This document shows, one piece after another, positions 16,225-27,141 of a stretch of DNA of 64,000 nt. A model generated the notes under the pieces. That model ran no database searches, had not been told where the DNA came from, and saw only the letters and a list, made by a program, of their open reading frames with translations. Origin of the DNA: Roseococcus suduntuyensis. Lineage in GTDB: Bacteria > Pseudomonadota > Alphaproteobacteria > Acetobacterales > Acetobacteraceae. The position numbers and the translations under genes were made by a program. How positions within the stretch are numbered: position 1 is the first letter of the stretch; the number at the start of each line of letters is the position of its first letter. The stretch lies in the NCBI RefSeq assembly GCF_014196305.1, contig NZ_JACIDJ010000001.1, forward strand, positions 1,164,290 through 1,228,289, read 5' to 3'.

Positions 16225-16750
16225 GACCATCGAACGACCCCGCCATGAAGGGCTAGACGCCCGCATCGCCGACCTCGTGGCGCCGACCATCGAGCACATG
16301 GGCTATGAGCTCGTGCGCGTGCAGGTCAGCGGCAAGGAACGCCCCACCGTGCAGATCATGGCGGACCGTGCCGATGGCGCGGCCTTCACGGTCGAGGATT
16401 GCACCGAGATCAGCCACGCCATCGGCGCCGTGCTGGACGTGGCGGACCCCATCAAGGCCGAATGGATGCTGGAAGTCTCCAGCCCCGGCATTGACCGCCC
16501 GCTGACGCGCACCAAGGACTGGGAGCGTTACGCCGGCCACATCGCCACCGTGGAAATGCTGGTGCCCTTCGAGGGCCGCAAGCGCTTCCGCGGCGTGATC
16601 CTGGGTGCCGACCTCGAAGCCGCCCGCCTGCGCCTGGACGAGGGCCCGGAAATCACCCTCCCGCGCGACCAGATGCGCCGCGCCAAGCTCGTGCTGACCG
16701 ACGAACTCATCGCCGCCACCGCGGCCTCCCAACCCGAGACGAGGAACTGA
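16223..16750 (+). CDS. rimP: Ribosome maturation factor RimP
   Basis: RimP, about 175 residues, needed for late 30S assembly in the cytoplasm. The conserved block [12 protein letters not shown] and the preceding [15 protein letters not shown] segment identify the family. The start is uncertain: no suitable ATG exists, and the in-frame TTG at 16223 (or 16217) gives the expected N-terminal helix [18 protein letters not shown]. Longer in-frame starts (for example at 16091) would include non-conserved sequence and the leader hairpin. No good Shine-Dalgarno precedes the TTG. First gene of the rimP-nusA-ylxR-infB operon. Confidence 0.88.
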   Translation: MTIERPRHEGLDARIADLVAPTIEHMGYELVRVQVSGKERPTVQIMADRADGAAFTVEDCTEISHAIGAVLDVADPIKAEWMLEVSSPGIDRPLTRTKDWERYAGHIATVEMLVPFEGRKRFRGVILGADLEAARLRLDEGPEITLPRDQMRRAKLVLTDELIAATAASQPETRN

Positions 16751-16755
16751 CACCC

Positions 16756-18285
16756 ATGGCCCTCGACACCGCCATTCCGCGGCCCGAATTCCTCCAGGTG
16801 GCCGACGCCGTCGCCCGCGAGAAGATGATCGAGCGCGAGGAGGTGCTGGAGGCCATGGAGATGGCCATGGGCAAGGCCGGGCGCCAGACCTATGGCCAGA
16901 ACAAGGACATCCGCGCCGAGATTGACCGCAAGACGGGCGCCGTGAAGCTCTCCCGCTGGACCCTCATCGTGGACGATGAGGCGCTGGAGGACGAAGAGAC
17001 GCAGATGCCCATCCGCATCGCGCAGAAGATCAAGCCCGGCATCGCGGTCGGCGAATACATCGTGGACCCGCTGCCGCCGATCGACTTCGGCCGCATCGGC
17101 GCGCAGACGGCCAAGCAGGTCATCGTGCAGCGCGTGCGCGAGGTGGAGCGGAAGAAGCAGTTCGAGGAATACAAGGACCGCGTCGGCGAGATCATCAACG
17201 GCACGGTCAAGCGCACCGAGTACGGCAACCTGATGGTGGACCTCGGCCGGGCCGAGGCGCTGCTGCGGCGTGACGAGTGCATCGCGCGCGAGGCCTTCAA
17301 GAACGGCGATCGCGTCCGCGCCTACATCTACGACGTGCGCGAGGAGCCGCGCGGCCCGCAGATCTTCCTCAGCCGCACGCATCCGGGCTTCCTGGCGAAG
17401 CTGTTCGCGCAGGAGGTGCCGGAAATCTACGACGGCATCATCGAGATCAAGGCCGTGGCGCGCGACCCGGGCAGCCGCGCCAAGATGGCCGTGATCAGCC
17501 GCGACAGCAGCATTGACCCTGTCGGCGCCTGTGTCGGCATGCGCGGCAGCCGCGTGCAGGCCGTGGTGGCGGAGTTGCAGGGCGAGAAGATCGACATCAT
17601 CCCCTGGAGCAGCGACATCGCGACCTTCATCGTGAACGCCATGGCGCCGGCCGAGGTGTCCAAGGTGGTGCTGGACGATGACGACAAGCGCGTGGAAGTG
17701 GTGGTGCCGGATGAGCAGCTTTCGCTCGCCATCGGCCGGCGCGGGCAGAATGTGCGCCTGGCCTCGCAGCTCACCCGCTACGACATCGACATCCTGACCG
17801 AGGCGGGCGAGAGCGAGCGCCGCCAGGAAGATTTCCGCAAGCGCAGCGGCCTCTTCGTCGAGGGGCTGGACGTGGACGACGTCATCGCGGGCCTGCTGGT
17901 CACCGAGGGCTACGGCTCGATCGAGGAGATCGTGGACGTGGACGACGAGGAGCTGGCCGGCATCGAGGGCTTCGACGAGAACATCTCGGCCGAACTCAAG
18001 CGCCGCGCCATGGCCTTCCTGGAACAGAAGGACGCCGAGCTGGCGCAGAAGCGCACCGATCTGGGCGTGGAGGACGGGGTCGTGGACCTCGGCTACTTCA
18101 CCAACGCGCAGCTCGTGTCGCTGGGTGAGGCCGGCGTGAAGACGCTGGATGACGTGGCGGACCTGGCTTCCGACGAACTCATCGAGATCCTCGGCGAGGG
18201 CGCGATGGACGAGGAGACGGCGAACGCCGTCATCATGGCCGCCCGCGCCCATTGGTTCGGCGAGGAGGGTGAGCAGCCTGGCTGA
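16756..18285 (+). CDS. nusA: Transcription factor NusA
   Basis: NusA, 509 residues, binds RNA polymerase and nascent RNA to modulate pausing, termination and antitermination. Domains in order: N-terminal RNAP-binding domain (about 1-130), S1 domain ([20 protein letters not shown] region), two KH domains ([16 protein letters not shown] and [17 protein letters not shown]), and two C-terminal helix-hairpin-helix acidic repeats ([13 protein letters not shown] and the later [10 protein letters not shown] segment). The start lies 5 nt after the rimP stop. The 3' end overlaps the next gene by 17 nt, so the operon is tightly coupled. Confidence 0.97.
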   Translation: MALDTAIPRPEFLQVADAVAREKMIEREEVLEAMEMAMGKAGRQTYGQNKDIRAEIDRKTGAVKLSRWTLIVDDEALEDEETQMPIRIAQKIKPGIAVGEYIVDPLPPIDFGRIGAQTAKQVIVQRVREVERKKQFEEYKDRVGEIINGTVKRTEYGNLMVDLGRAEALLRRDECIAREAFKNGDRVRAYIYDVREEPRGPQIFLSRTHPGFLAKLFAQEVPEIYDGIIEIKAVARDPGSRAKMAVISRDSSIDPVGACVGMRGSRVQAVVAELQGEKIDIIPWSSDIATFIVNAMAPAEVSKVVLDDDDKRVEVVVPDEQLSLAIGRRGQNVRLASQLTRYDIDILTEAGESERRQEDFRKRSGLFVEGLDVDDVIAGLLVTEGYGSIEEIVDVDDEELAGIEGFDENISAELKRRAMAFLEQKDAELAQKRTDLGVEDGVVDLGYFTNAQLVSLGEAGVKTLDDVADLASDELIEILGEGAMDEETANAVIMAARAHWFGEEGEQPG

Positions 18286-18913
18286 CGCGCCTGCACAGGA
18301 AGACGACCTGCCCGATGACGCGGTGGCGCGTGAGCGTGGGCCGCTTCGACGCTGCATTGTCACGCGGCAGGTGTTGCCGAAGGAGGCGATGCTCCGCTTC
18401 GTCATAGGACCCGCGCGCGAACTCATCCCCGATCCGGGTGGACGTTTGCCGGGCAGGGGCCTATGGTTGGCGGCGCAGGACGGGGTTCTTCGCAAGGCGT
18501 TGAAGCAGGGGGCGTTCGCACGGGCAGCGCGGGGGCAAGTCATTGTCCCGGCGGACCTGGGCGCCTTCGTCGTTTCCGCGCTGCGGCAGCGGGTGAAGGA
18601 TTTCCTCGGTTTCGCGCGCCGTGGCGGTGAGGCCGTGGCGGGGCGGGAGGCGGTGCTGGAATGGCTCCGCGCCGGGCGGGTGGCGCTGGTGGTCCAGGCC
18701 TCCGACGGCAGCCCGGCCGAGCGGGAGCGCCTGCTGGGCCGCCGGGAATTGCCGGTGCTGGCGCCGCTCTCGGGCGAGGCGCTGGGCGCGGTCTTCGGCC
18801 GGGATCGGGTGGTCCATGTCGCGGTGGCGCCCGGGAAGCTGGCGCAGGGTTTGCTGGTCGAGGCGGAACGCCTGGCCGGCTTTGAAATGGACGCGGGCCA
18901 TGGCCCCGCGTGA
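18269..18913 (+). CDS. YlxR (DUF448) fused to an L7Ae-like RNA-binding domain
   Basis: Protein of 214 residues with an N-terminal YlxR domain (PLRRCIVTRQVLPKEAMLRFV, then GRLPGRGLWL) and a C-terminal L7Ae/YlxQ-like domain (LGFARRGGEAVAGREAVLEW). In Firmicutes these are two genes, ylxR and ylxQ, between nusA and infB; in alphaproteobacteria they are commonly fused as here. A nucleic-acid-binding role in transcription-translation coupling is expected but unproven. The GTG at 18269, inside the end of nusA, gives a leader length like that of relatives. Upstream in-frame starts lie deep in nusA. Confidence 0.85.
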   Translation: MSSLADAPAQEDDLPDDAVARERGPLRRCIVTRQVLPKEAMLRFVIGPARELIPDPGGRLPGRGLWLAAQDGVLRKALKQGAFARAARGQVIVPADLGAFVVSALRQRVKDFLGFARRGGEAVAGREAVLEWLRAGRVALVVQASDGSPAERERLLGRRELPVLAPLSGEALGAVFGRDRVVHVAVAPGKLAQGLLVEAERLAGFEMDAGHGPA

Positions 18914-19024
18914 GGAACGCGCCCCCGGACAAGTGTCGGGGCGTGACGGTGCAGCGGCCGCGGGCCGCGTGTTTTTCAGGTGCCCCTGGGCGGTGACGCC
19001 CGCGGGACGAGTTCGGAACGGCGG

Positions 19025-21859
19025 ATGAGCGACCAGAACGATCAAGATGCGGCGAAGAACCGGCTGAGCCTCCGCCCCGCGGGGCGTCTCGAGCTCGGCA
19101 AGACGGTGGACGCCGGAAGCGTGCGGCAGAGCTTCAGCCACGGCCGCAGCAAGGTGGTGCAGGTCGAGGTCGTGAAGAAGCGCGCGCCCGCGCCGGCCGC
19201 GCCCACGGGTGCCACGCGCCCGACCGGCGCCACGCCCACGGCCCCGCGCGCGTCCGGCGCCGCGCCGCCGGCGGCATCGCGCAGCGGTGGGCCCGCGCGC
19301 CCCGGCAGTGGCCCCGCCCGCAGCGGCGGCGGCGCCCCCACCGTGGGCCGCCCGCTGACCGCCGCCGAAATGGCCACCCGCCAGCGCGTGCTGGAAGAAC
19401 AGCGCCGTGTCGAGGCGTCGCGCGAGCGTGAGCAGCGTGAGCGCCAGGCACTCATGGTCCGCAGCGCCGCCGAGGAAGCGGCCCGCCGCGCCGAGGAAGA
19501 GGCCCGCGCCGCCGAGGAGGCCCAGGAGGCCGCCCGCCAGGCCGAGGCCGAAGCGGCCGCCGCCGCGCGCGAGGCCGCCCGCGCGCCCGCCGCCCCGGAG
19601 CCCGAGGCCGCCCCCGCGCCGGCCCCCGCCGCCGCCCGTGCGCCCGAGCGCGCCCCGGCGCCCGCATCCCGTCCCGCGCCGCGCGCCCCGCAGCAGCCGG
19701 CCCCCGGCATGCCCGGCAGCACCGTGCGCCCCGGCTCCCAGCGCGTGACGCCTCTCGCGGCCCGCGCCCAGCCTGGCCCGGCGCTGCGGCCCAACCCCTC
19801 GGCCACCACGCCGGCGGCCAAGCTCAGCCTCGGCCCGCCGCGCGTGCGCGAGGAGGATGACGACCGCCGCGGCCCCGCCCGCCGCACCGGCCCGCCGGGC
19901 CCCGGCGGCGCGCGCCGCGTCGTGGCCGCGCCCGTCAAGAAGACCCCGCTGGCCGGCCCCCGTCGCGAAGGCCGCATCGACGTCGCCGCCGCGATGGATG
20001 GCGATGACGATCGCAGCCGCTCGATGGCCTCGGTCCGCCGCGCGCGTGAGCGTGAGCGGCGGCAGCAGGAACTGGCCCGGCTGCGCGCCGGCCAGGAGCG
20101 CGTGGTGCGCGACGTCATCATCCCCGAGACCATCACGGTCCAGGAACTCGCCAACCGCATGGCGTCCCGCGCGGGCGAGGTGGTGAAGGCGCTGTTCCGC
20201 ATGGGCGTCATGGCGACCATCACGCAGTCCATCGACGCCGACACGGCCGAGCTGGTGGCGCAGGAATTCGGCCACCGCGTGAAGCGCGTGTCCGAGGATG
20301 ACGTGGAAGTGGGCCTGGAAGGCGCCATCGACGAGGAGGGGACGCAGGTCCCCCGCCCGCCCGTGGTGACCATCATGGGCCATGTGGACCACGGCAAGAC
20401 CAGCCTGCTGGACGCGCTGCGCAAGACCGACGTGGTGGCGAAGGAAGCGGGTGGCATCACCCAGCACATCGGCGCCTACCAGGTGCAGACCGCGTCCGGC
20501 ATCGTCACCTTCATCGACACCCCGGGCCACGAGGCCTTCACGGCCATGCGCGCCCGTGGCGCGTCCGTGACGGACATGGTGGTGCTGGTGGTGGCCGCCG
20601 ATGACGGCGTGATGCCGCAGACCATCGAGGCCATCAAGCACGCCCGCGCGGCGAACGTTCCGCTGATCGTGGCCGTGAACAAGATCGACAAGCCGGGCAT
20701 CAACCTCGACCGCGTGCGCAACGAGCTGCTGCAGCACGAGATCGTGGTGGAGAGCCTGGGCGGTGAGACGCAGGAAATCCAGGTTTCGGCCACCAAGGGC
20801 ACGAACCTCGACAAGCTGCTGGAAGCCATCCTGCTGCAGGCGGAAATCCTCGACCTGCGCGCCAATCCGGAACGCGCCGGCGAGGGCACCGTGATCGAGA
20901 GCAAGCTCGACCGCGGGCGTGGCCCCGTGGCCACCGTGCTGGTGCAGAAGGGCACGCTGAAGCAGGGCGACATCGTGGTGGCCGGCGCCGAATGGGGCCG
21001 GGTGCGCGCGCTGGTGGACGACAAGGGCAAGCAGATCAAGACGGCCGGCCCCTCGGCCCCCGTCGAGATCCTGGGCCTTTCGGGCGTGCCGGCGGCCGGC
21101 GAGAACTTCGTCGCGGTCGAGAACGAAATCCGCGCGCGGGAAGTCAGCGAATTCCGCCAGCGCCGCGCCCGCGACAAGGCGGCGGCCGCACTCGGTGCCG
21201 GCCGTGGCACGCTGAACGACATGCTGGCGCGCATCCAGGCGGGCCAGCAGAAGGAAGTGGCCGTCGTCGTGAAGGCGGACGTGCAGGGCTCCGCCGAGGC
21301 GATCAACGTCACGCTCGGCAAGCTCGGCAACGAGGAGGTGAAGGTCCGCGTGCTGCATTCGGCCGTGGGTCAGATCACCGAGAGCGACATCCAGCTCGCC
21401 AAGGCGTCCAACGCGGTGGTGGTGGCCTTCAATGTCCGCGCCACCAGCCAGGCGCGCGAGATGGCGACGCGGGATGGCGTGGACATCCGCTACTACTCGA
21501 TCATCTACCAGGTGTCGGACGACATCGAGGCGATCTTCAAGTCGCGCCTCGCCCCCGTGCAGCGCGAGAACTTCCTGGGCTACGCGCAGATCCTGCAGGT
21601 GTTCGAGGTCAAGCGCATCGGCAAGGTGGCCGGCTGCCGCGTGACCGAAGGCGTGGTGAAGCGCGGCTGCGGTTTCCGCCTGATCCGCGAGGGCGTGGTG
21701 ATCCACGAGGGCGAGCTCTCCACGCTGCGCCGCTTCAAGGACGACGTGAAGGAAGTCACGAACGGCTACGAATGCGGCATGGGCTTCCGGAACTTCGATG
21801 ACATCCGCGTGGATGACCAGATCGAATGCTTCGAGACGGAAACCGTCGCCGCGGCGTGA
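19025..21859 (+). CDS. infB: Translation initiation factor IF-2
   Basis: IF-2, 944 residues, the GTPase that places initiator fMet-tRNA on the ribosome. A long low-complexity Ala/Pro/Arg/Glu region fills about residues 40-330, including an [12 protein letters not shown] coiled segment. The IF2_N module ([20 protein letters not shown]), the G domain (G1 GHVDHGKT, G3 DTPGHE, G4 NKID) and the C-terminal beta barrels and tRNA-binding domain follow. The ATG at 19025 (MSDQNDQ) matches family N-termini; a start at 18980 would add a non-conserved 15 residues. A 111-nt gap separates it from ylxR. Confidence 0.96.
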   Translation: MSDQNDQDAAKNRLSLRPAGRLELGKTVDAGSVRQSFSHGRSKVVQVEVVKKRAPAPAAPTGATRPTGATPTAPRASGAAPPAASRSGGPARPGSGPARSGGGAPTVGRPLTAAEMATRQRVLEEQRRVEASREREQRERQALMVRSAAEEAARRAEEEARAAEEAQEAARQAEAEAAAAAREAARAPAAPEPEAAPAPAPAAARAPERAPAPASRPAPRAPQQPAPGMPGSTVRPGSQRVTPLAARAQPGPALRPNPSATTPAAKLSLGPPRVREEDDDRRGPARRTGPPGPGGARRVVAAPVKKTPLAGPRREGRIDVAAAMDGDDDRSRSMASVRRARERERRQQELARLRAGQERVVRDVIIPETITVQELANRMASRAGEVVKALFRMGVMATITQSIDADTAELVAQEFGHRVKRVSEDDVEVGLEGAIDEEGTQVPRPPVVTIMGHVDHGKTSLLDALRKTDVVAKEAGGITQHIGAYQVQTASGIVTFIDTPGHEAFTAMRARGASVTDMVVLVVAADDGVMPQTIEAIKHARAANVPLIVAVNKIDKPGINLDRVRNELLQHEIVVESLGGETQEIQVSATKGTNLDKLLEAILLQAEILDLRANPERAGEGTVIESKLDRGRGPVATVLVQKGTLKQGDIVVAGAEWGRVRALVDDKGKQIKTAGPSAPVEILGLSGVPAAGENFVAVENEIRAREVSEFRQRRARDKAAAALGAGRGTLNDMLARIQAGQQKEVAVVVKADVQGSAEAINVTLGKLGNEEVKVRVLHSAVGQITESDIQLAKASNAVVVAFNVRATSQAREMATRDGVDIRYYSIIYQVSDDIEAIFKSRLAPVQRENFLGYAQILQVFEVKRIGKVAGCRVTEGVVKRGCGFRLIREGVVIHEGELSTLRRFKDDVKEVTNGYECGMGFRNFDDIRVDDQIECFETETVAAA

Positions 21860-21865
21860 TGACGG

Positions 21866-22333
21866 ATGGAAGCGGACGGGGCACGGCGCGATGAGGAGGT
21901 CTCCCTCCTCCTCGAAGCCATTCATGACGGGGTGATGCAGATCCGCTTCAATGTGACGGAGCTGAACACCCCTGGGCGCCCCACCCATTCCTATCGGGAC
22001 AACTGGCTGGTGATGGGGGCGCCCTTCGTCATCGCCCTGCTGTTCCTGCCCATGGCCTGGTGGCTGGCGCTGGGTTTCCTGGCCACGGGCTTCGCCTATG
22101 TGGCGAAGCTGGGCCGCCCTTGGATCTTCGGGCGCTGCATGAAGCGGGCCATGGCGCTGCTGGAAGCCGACCATAGGCGCTTCAACGAATTCTGGCGCGA
22201 GGGCATGTTCATGCTGGTACACAACCCCTCCGGCGACAGCTGCCCCGCCCGCCAGCCCGAGGTGCGGGGCTTCATCCGCCACCACCTGGCCCCCATTCCC
22301 CCGGCCCCCATTCCCCCGTCCCAGGAGGCCTGA
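21866..22333 (+). CDS. Uncharacterised membrane protein between infB and rbfA
   Basis: Protein of 155 residues, family not recognised. Two adjacent hydrophobic segments (VMGAPFVIALLFLPMAWWLALGF and its continuation GFLATGFAYVA, around residues 50-80) imply a membrane hairpin flanked by cytoplasmic parts. A proline-rich tail (PIPPAPIPPSQEA) ends it. It starts 6 nt after infB and ends 4 nt before rbfA, so it is cotranslated with initiation and ribosome-assembly factors, an unusual place for a membrane protein. Composition is normal for the genome, so there is no sign of recent gain. Confidence 0.7.
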   Translation: MEADGARRDEEVSLLLEAIHDGVMQIRFNVTELNTPGRPTHSYRDNWLVMGAPFVIALLFLPMAWWLALGFLATGFAYVAKLGRPWIFGRCMKRAMALLEADHRRFNEFWREGMFMLVHNPSGDSCPARQPEVRGFIRHHLAPIPPAPIPPSQEA

Positions 22334-22337
22334 GACC

Positions 22338-22766
22338 ATGGCCCGTTCATCCTCCCGGGGGGCTGGCGCCGCCGCCGGCCCCTCGCAGCGGCAATTGCGC
22401 GTGGCCGAGGAAATCCGCCACTCGCTGGCCGCGATCTTCGAACGCGCGGATTTCCGTGATCCGGACCTCGCCAATGCGCGCATCACCGTGACCGAGGTCC
22501 GCGCCTCGCCGGACCTCAAGCACATGACGGCCTTCGTCAGCGGCCTGGGCCGGGACCTGCCGCCCGAGCAGTTCGCCGCGCTGAAGCGCGCCGCCCCCTT
22601 CCTGCGCAGCCAGATCGCCAAGGCGGTGCGGCTGAAATACGCGCCGGACCTGCATTTCCAGCCCGATACCGCGCTGGACTACGCCCTGCACATGACGCGG
22701 GTGCTGCGCCAGCCCGAGGTGGCGCGCGACCTGACCCCCCGCCCGGATTCCGACGAAGAGGGCTGA
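22338..22766 (+). CDS. rbfA: Ribosome-binding factor A
   Basis: RbfA, 142 residues, a KH-fold protein that binds the 30S subunit and helps 16S 5'-end processing, especially in the cold. Family marks are the N-terminal RQLRVAEEIRHSLAAIF, the strand ITVTEVRASPDLKHMTAFV and the RLKYAPDLHFQPD C-terminal block. The operon position between infB and truB is classical, apart from the intervening membrane gene. Confidence 0.95.
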   Translation: MARSSSRGAGAAAGPSQRQLRVAEEIRHSLAAIFERADFRDPDLANARITVTEVRASPDLKHMTAFVSGLGRDLPPEQFAALKRAAPFLRSQIAKAVRLKYAPDLHFQPDTALDYALHMTRVLRQPEVARDLTPRPDSDEEG

Positions 22767-22786
22767 CCCGCCCTCAAGGATTGCAC

Positions 22787-23743
22787 ATGCCCCGCCCCTT
22801 CAAGAAAAAGCCCCGCGGCCGTGACATCAACGGCTGGTTGATCGTGGACAAGCCCAGCGGGATCGGAAGCACCGATGTCGTGAACAAGGTGAAGCGCGCC
22901 TTCGACGCGCAGAAGGCGGGCCATGGCGGCACGCTGGACCCCTTGGCCACCGGCCTGCTGCCCATCGCCTTCGGCGCCGCCACCAAGACCGTGCCCTATG
23001 TGATGGACGGCACGAAGGTCTATCACTTCACCCTGCGCTTCGGCGAAGCCCGGGATTCCGACGATGCCGATGGCGCGGTGACGGAAAAGAGCGAAGCCCG
23101 CCCCACGGACGAGGCCATCCGCGCGGCGCTGCCCGCCTTCACGGGCGACATCATGCAGATCCCGCCCATCTACTCCGCCATCAAGATCAATGGCGAACGC
23201 GCCTATGACCTGGCGCGTGACGGGCAGGAGGTGGTGCTGGAAGCCCGCCCCGCACGGGTGGACCGCTTCGAACTCATCGCGCGCCAGGACGCCGACACGG
23301 CCATCTTCGAGGTGCAGTCGGGCAAGGGCGTCTATATGCGTTCCCTGGCGCGGGACCTGGCAAAGGCGGTCGGCACGGTGGGGCATATCGCCGCCCTGCG
23401 CCGGCTGCGGGTCGGCCCCTTCCTGGAGGCGCATGCCGTGCCCCTGGACAAGATCGCGGTAAGCGGCGATACCCCGCCTCCTTCACTGGACGTCCTTCTT
23501 CCGTTCGCGACCGCGCTGGCCGACATCCCGGCACTGGCCGTCACGGAAGGGGAGGCCGCCCGTCTCGGCTTCGGCCAGGCCTTGAGCCTGGTGGAATTCA
23601 TGGGACGGGTTCCGCCCGACGCCGACCCCGATGGGGGCCTGGTGCGCGTGGTGGCAGGGGAGCGGTTCGTGGGCCTGTGCCGTCTCGAGGAAGGGATGCT
23701 CAGGCCCGAACGGCTGATGGCCGACGCCATTCGGGCGGCCTGA
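22787..23743 (+). CDS. truB: tRNA pseudouridine-55 synthase TruB
   Basis: TruB, 318 residues, converts U55 in the T-loop of tRNAs to pseudouridine. The catalytic Asp lies in [15 protein letters not shown], and the family block [15 protein letters not shown] opens the protein. The ATG at 22787 is chosen because AAGGA lies six bases upstream; a TTG at 22781 is in frame but would overlap the spacing region. It follows rbfA after 20 nt and precedes rpsO. Confidence 0.96.
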   Translation: MPRPFKKKPRGRDINGWLIVDKPSGIGSTDVVNKVKRAFDAQKAGHGGTLDPLATGLLPIAFGAATKTVPYVMDGTKVYHFTLRFGEARDSDDADGAVTEKSEARPTDEAIRAALPAFTGDIMQIPPIYSAIKINGERAYDLARDGQEVVLEARPARVDRFELIARQDADTAIFEVQSGKGVYMRSLARDLAKAVGTVGHIAALRRLRVGPFLEAHAVPLDKIAVSGDTPPPSLDVLLPFATALADIPALAVTEGEAARLGFGQALSLVEFMGRVPPDADPDGGLVRVVAGERFVGLCRLEEGMLRPERLMADAIRAA

Positions 23744-23789
23744 GGCCCGCGCACCGTCGCATCCCTCAGACCCCATAAGGAACACACCG

Positions 23790-24059
23790 ATGTCGATCAC
23801 CGCAGAGCGCCGCCAGGCCCTCATCCAGGATTACGCCCAGAAGCCGGGCGATACGGGCAGCCCCGAGGTGCAGGTCGCGATCCTGAGCGAGCGCATCTCC
23901 AACCTGACCGAGCACCTCAAGACCCACGCCAAGGATTTCCACAGCCGCCGCGGCCTTCTGGTGCTGGTTGGCCAGCGCCGTGGCCTGCTGGACTATGTGA
24001 AGCGCAAGGACCGGGCCCGCTACGAAGCGCTGATCGGGCGGCTCGGCCTGCGCCGGTGA
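23790..24059 (+). CDS. rpsO: 30S ribosomal protein S15
   Basis: S15 (uS15), 89 residues, the usual length. It binds helices 20-22 of 16S rRNA and forms bridge B4. Family features include [16 protein letters not shown] and the C-terminal [12 protein letters not shown]. In E. coli S15 represses its own translation through its leader; the 46-nt truB-rpsO gap here is short and shows no obvious pseudoknot. The stop overlaps the next start as GTGA at 24056-24059. Confidence 0.98.
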   Translation: MSITAERRQALIQDYAQKPGDTGSPEVQVAILSERISNLTEHLKTHAKDFHSRRGLLVLVGQRRGLLDYVKRKDRARYEALIGRLGLRR

Positions 24060-24520
24060 TCCGGCGCCGCCCGCCGGTTCTGCTCTTCGAGTCGAACCGC
24101 GGGCGGGTCATGTGGGTGATGAGCGTCATCGCCTGGGGCTGCGTGCTTGGCATGGCGACGGCGCTCTACGCCAGCCTGGACGAGGTGGTGCCAGGGGGCG
24201 ACAGCCCCGCCATCCTCTTCCTGGCCCAGCTCCTGCTGCTGCTGGTGGCGATCCTGACCGATCGCCGTCGCCGGGCGACCATCGCGCGGATCTGGCGCGT
24301 GCCCGAAGGCCTGGTCTTCGAGATGCAGGGGCTTTTCCGGCCCTTTCGTCGCTATGCCGCCCAGGCCGATCTGGGGCGCATCCGTGCCTATCCGCCCGAC
24401 ACCCATGGGAGGATGGGCCTGCGCCTGCCCGATGGCGGGCAGCGGCTGGTGATGCACACGGGGTTCCAGGAACTGAACCTTGGCCTGCCCGAGCCCGAGC
24501 ACAAGAAGAAGCGGCGCTGA
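24056..24520 (+). CDS. Uncharacterised two-helix membrane protein coupled to rpsO
   Basis: Protein of 154 residues with two membrane helices ([18 protein letters not shown] and [15 protein letters not shown]) and a C-terminal cytosolic beta-rich part ([29 protein letters not shown]) that may be a PH-like domain; the last point is a guess from strand pattern. The tail is basic (EHKKKRR). The GTG start overlaps the rpsO stop by four bases, so synthesis is probably tied to S15. No functional assignment is possible. Confidence 0.7.
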   Translation: MIRRRPPVLLFESNRGRVMWVMSVIAWGCVLGMATALYASLDEVVPGGDSPAILFLAQLLLLLVAILTDRRRRATIARIWRVPEGLVFEMQGLFRPFRRYAAQADLGRIRAYPPDTHGRMGLRLPDGGQRLVMHTGFQELNLGLPEPEHKKKRR

Positions 24521-24852
24521 GACGCGCCGCCTCTCGACTTTCCCCTGGTGTCCCGGCCTCATCCGGTCCATAAGGGGGCTTGCCTCGTCGGAGCCTCCGG
24601 CGCGGCACAACCGACCGCGTCCGCGGCGGGTTGTCAGAGCCACCGGGCATTCCTGACGGAAGATGGGTCGGCGGCGCCTCCGGCCACATGGCCTTGCCGC
24701 GGGTGCGTGCACCCCGGCCCCATGTCCCCCGAGACGCCGAGAGCCTCCCCTTCTGCTGGGCGGTCGGGTGGACGAACTGCCTTCCTGCCGCGTCGCGCAC
24801 ATCCATGCCCCGCACGGGCCCATCCGGGGCCGGGGGCAAGCTAGGACGACGC
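24521..24852 (+). other. rpsO/pnp intergenic leader, no gene seen
   Basis: 332 bp without a convincing coding frame. The frame of pnp stays open upstream to about 24580, but the upstream part lacks PNPase similarity. Several short GC-rich inverted repeats occur. In E. coli the pnp leader is a target of RNase III and PNPase autoregulation; a comparable role here is only possible. Confidence 0.5.
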
Positions 24853-27054
24853 ATGTTCGACAACTACTTCCGCAAGGACATTCCCTGGGGCGGCCAGATC
24901 CTGACGCTCGAGACGGGCAAGATCGCCCGCCAGGCCGATGGCGCCGTGATGGCCCGCCTGGGCGACACCATCGTGCTCTGCACCGTGGTCGGCAGCCGCA
25001 GCGTGAAGCCCGGCCAGGACTTCTTCCCGCTGACCGTGAACTACCAGGAAAAGGCCTTCGCGGCCGGTAAGATTCCAGGCGGCTTCTTCAAGCGCGAAGG
25101 CCGGCCCAGCGAGAGCGAGACGCTGATCTCGCGCCTCATTGACCGCCCCATCCGCCCGCTGTTCCCGGAAGGGTTCCGCAACGAGGTGCAGGTGATCGCC
25201 ACCGTCCTCAGCCATGACCTGGAGAATGACCCGGACATGGTGGCGCTGGTGGGCTGCTCCGCCGCGCTGACGCTGTCGGGCATTCCCTTCTTCGGCCCGG
25301 TGGGCGGCGCGCGCGTGGGCTTCATCGACGGCCAGTTCGTGCTGAACCCGACGGCGGCGCAACGCAAGCTCTCCAAGCTCGACCTCGTCATCGCCGGCAC
25401 CGCCGAGGGCGTGCTGATGGTGGAGAGCGAGGCGCATGAGCTGAGCGAGGACGACATGCTCGCCGCGCTCGAGTTCGGCCACAAGGGCTTCCAGCCGGTC
25501 ATCGAGGGCATCATCGCGCTGGCCGAGGTGGCCGCGAAGGAGCCCTGGGACCTGGCCGAGGCCGACCCCGCCATGGCGGCGCTGAAGGCCCGCATCGCGG
25601 AACTGGGCACCGCCCAGATGGCCGAGGCCTACAAGATCACCGACAAGCAGGCGCGCCAGAAGGCCGTCTCCGAGGCGAAGAAGGCCGTGATGGCCGCGCT
25701 GGAGTCCGAGGGCGCCAACACCGACGCCGCCAAGGGCATGATGAAGGCGCTGGAGGCCGATGTGGTCCGCGGCGCCATCCTCGACACCGGCATCCGCATT
25801 GACGGCCGCGACACCAAGACCGTCCGCCCCATCGTGGCGGAGGTGGGCGTGCTGCCGCGCGCCCATGGCTCGGCCCTGTTCACGCGCGGCGAGACCCAGG
25901 CGCTCTGCGTCGCCACGCTCGGGACCGGCCAGGATGAGCAGGTGATCGACGCGCTGGCGGGCGAGTACCGCGAGAACTTCATGCTGCACTACAACTTCCC
26001 TCCCTACTCGGTGGGTGAGACGGGCCGCATGGGCAGCCCCGGCCGGCGTGAGATCGGCCATGGCAAGCTGGCCTGGCGCGCCATGCACCCCGTGCTGCCG
26101 GAGAAGGAGAAGTTCCCGTACACGATGCGCATCGTGTCCGAGATCACGGAGAGCAACGGCTCCTCCTCGATGGCGACGGTGTGCGGCACCTCGCTGGCGC
26201 TGATGGATGCGGGCTGCCCGCTGGCGCGGCCGGTGGCGGGCATCGCCATGGGCCTGATCAAGGAAGACCGCGGCTTCGCGGTGCTGAGCGACATCCTGGG
26301 CGACGAGGACCACCTCGGCGACATGGACTTCAAGGTGGCGGGGACCGAGGCGGGCATCACCAGCCTGCAGATGGACATCAAGATCACGTCCATCACCTTC
26401 GACATCATGAAGACCGCCCTGGCACAGGCCAAGGATGGCCGCATCCACATCCTGGGCGAGATGGCCAAGGCCATCACCGGCGCCCGCACCGAGATGGCCG
26501 CGACCGCCCCGCGCATCACGATCATCAACGTGCCCAAGGACAAGATCCGCGAAGTGATCGGCACGGGCGGCAAGGTGATCCGCGAGATCGTGGAGCAGAC
26601 CGGCACCAAGATCGACATCGAGGATGACGGGACGATCAAGATCGCCTCCTCCAACCCCGAGGCGACCCAGGCCGCGATCGACCGCATCAAGGGCATCACC
26701 GCCGAGGCCGAGATCGGCGCCATCTACAACGGGAAGGTCGTGAAGACCGCCGAATTCGGCGCCTTCGTGAACTTCCTGGGCGCCAAGGACGGCCTGGTTC
26801 ACATCTCCGAACTGGCCAATGAGCGGGTGAACCGCACCACCGACATCGTCAAGGAAGGCGATGCCGTGAAGGTAAAGGTCATCGGCTTCGACGACCGCGG
26901 CAAGGTGAAGCTCTCCATGCGGGTTGTGGACCAGGCCACGGGTGCCGATATCACCGAGCAGGTGGGCGAGCGTCGCCCGCGCGAAGGCGGCGAGGGCGAG
27001 GACCGTCCCCGCCGCGAGGGCCGCGACCGCGGCCCGCGCCGCGAGCGCGACTGA
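24853..27054 (+). CDS. pnp: Polyribonucleotide nucleotidyltransferase (PNPase)
   Basis: PNPase, 733 residues, the phosphorolytic 3'-5' exoribonuclease of the degradosome. Domains in order: RNase PH 1, helical linker, RNase PH 2 ([27 protein letters not shown]), KH ([12 protein letters not shown]) and S1 ([16 protein letters not shown]), then a basic Arg/Glu-rich tail ([16 protein letters not shown]). The ATG at 24853 ([14 protein letters not shown]) has AGGA seven bases upstream and matches family N-termini. A perfect 11-bp hairpin follows the stop. Confidence 0.97.
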   Translation: MFDNYFRKDIPWGGQILTLETGKIARQADGAVMARLGDTIVLCTVVGSRSVKPGQDFFPLTVNYQEKAFAAGKIPGGFFKREGRPSESETLISRLIDRPIRPLFPEGFRNEVQVIATVLSHDLENDPDMVALVGCSAALTLSGIPFFGPVGGARVGFIDGQFVLNPTAAQRKLSKLDLVIAGTAEGVLMVESEAHELSEDDMLAALEFGHKGFQPVIEGIIALAEVAAKEPWDLAEADPAMAALKARIAELGTAQMAEAYKITDKQARQKAVSEAKKAVMAALESEGANTDAAKGMMKALEADVVRGAILDTGIRIDGRDTKTVRPIVAEVGVLPRAHGSALFTRGETQALCVATLGTGQDEQVIDALAGEYRENFMLHYNFPPYSVGETGRMGSPGRREIGHGKLAWRAMHPVLPEKEKFPYTMRIVSEITESNGSSSMATVCGTSLALMDAGCPLARPVAGIAMGLIKEDRGFAVLSDILGDEDHLGDMDFKVAGTEAGITSLQMDIKITSITFDIMKTALAQAKDGRIHILGEMAKAITGARTEMAATAPRITIINVPKDKIREVIGTGGKVIREIVEQTGTKIDIEDDGTIKIASSNPEATQAAIDRIKGITAEAEIGAIYNGKVVKTAEFGAFVNFLGAKDGLVHISELANERVNRTTDIVKEGDAVKVKVIGFDDRGKVKLSMRVVDQATGADITEQVGERRPREGGEGEDRPRREGRDRGPRRERD

Positions 27055-27066
27055 ATCACGACCAAA

Positions 27067-27093
27067 CCGGCCGGTGCCTCTTGCACCGGCCGG
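27067..27093 (+). terminator. Terminator hairpin after pnp
   Basis: Perfect 11-bp stem CCGGCCGGTGC (27067-27077) with GCACCGGCCGG (27083-27093) and loop CTCTT, 12 nt after the pnp stop. No T-run follows, so termination may be inefficient or the hairpin may stabilise the 3' end. Confidence 0.65.
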
Positions 27094-27141
27094 GATCGTG
27101 GTAACGTAACTGTCAGAAGAATTCTCCCGGGGTAGGTCGCC

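Noticed and set aside
18461-22621. Very long open frame on the minus strand opposite ylxR, infB and rbfA
   Set aside because: GC-rich coding DNA leaves the antisense frame open; its translation is low-complexity (His/Gly/Ala/Arg) and the sense genes are certain. The same applies to long antisense frames at 4974-8165, 24841-28449, 39350-42172 and 46709-51013.
24521-24852. N-terminal extension of PNPase or a small gene before pnp
   Set aside because: The open frame continues upstream, but its translation does not look like PNPase, and a good ribosome site precedes the ATG at 24853.
27094-27141. Riboswitch or leader element before the NPD-like gene
   Set aside because: Only 48 bp separate the pnp hairpin from the start and no known aptamer pattern is visible.
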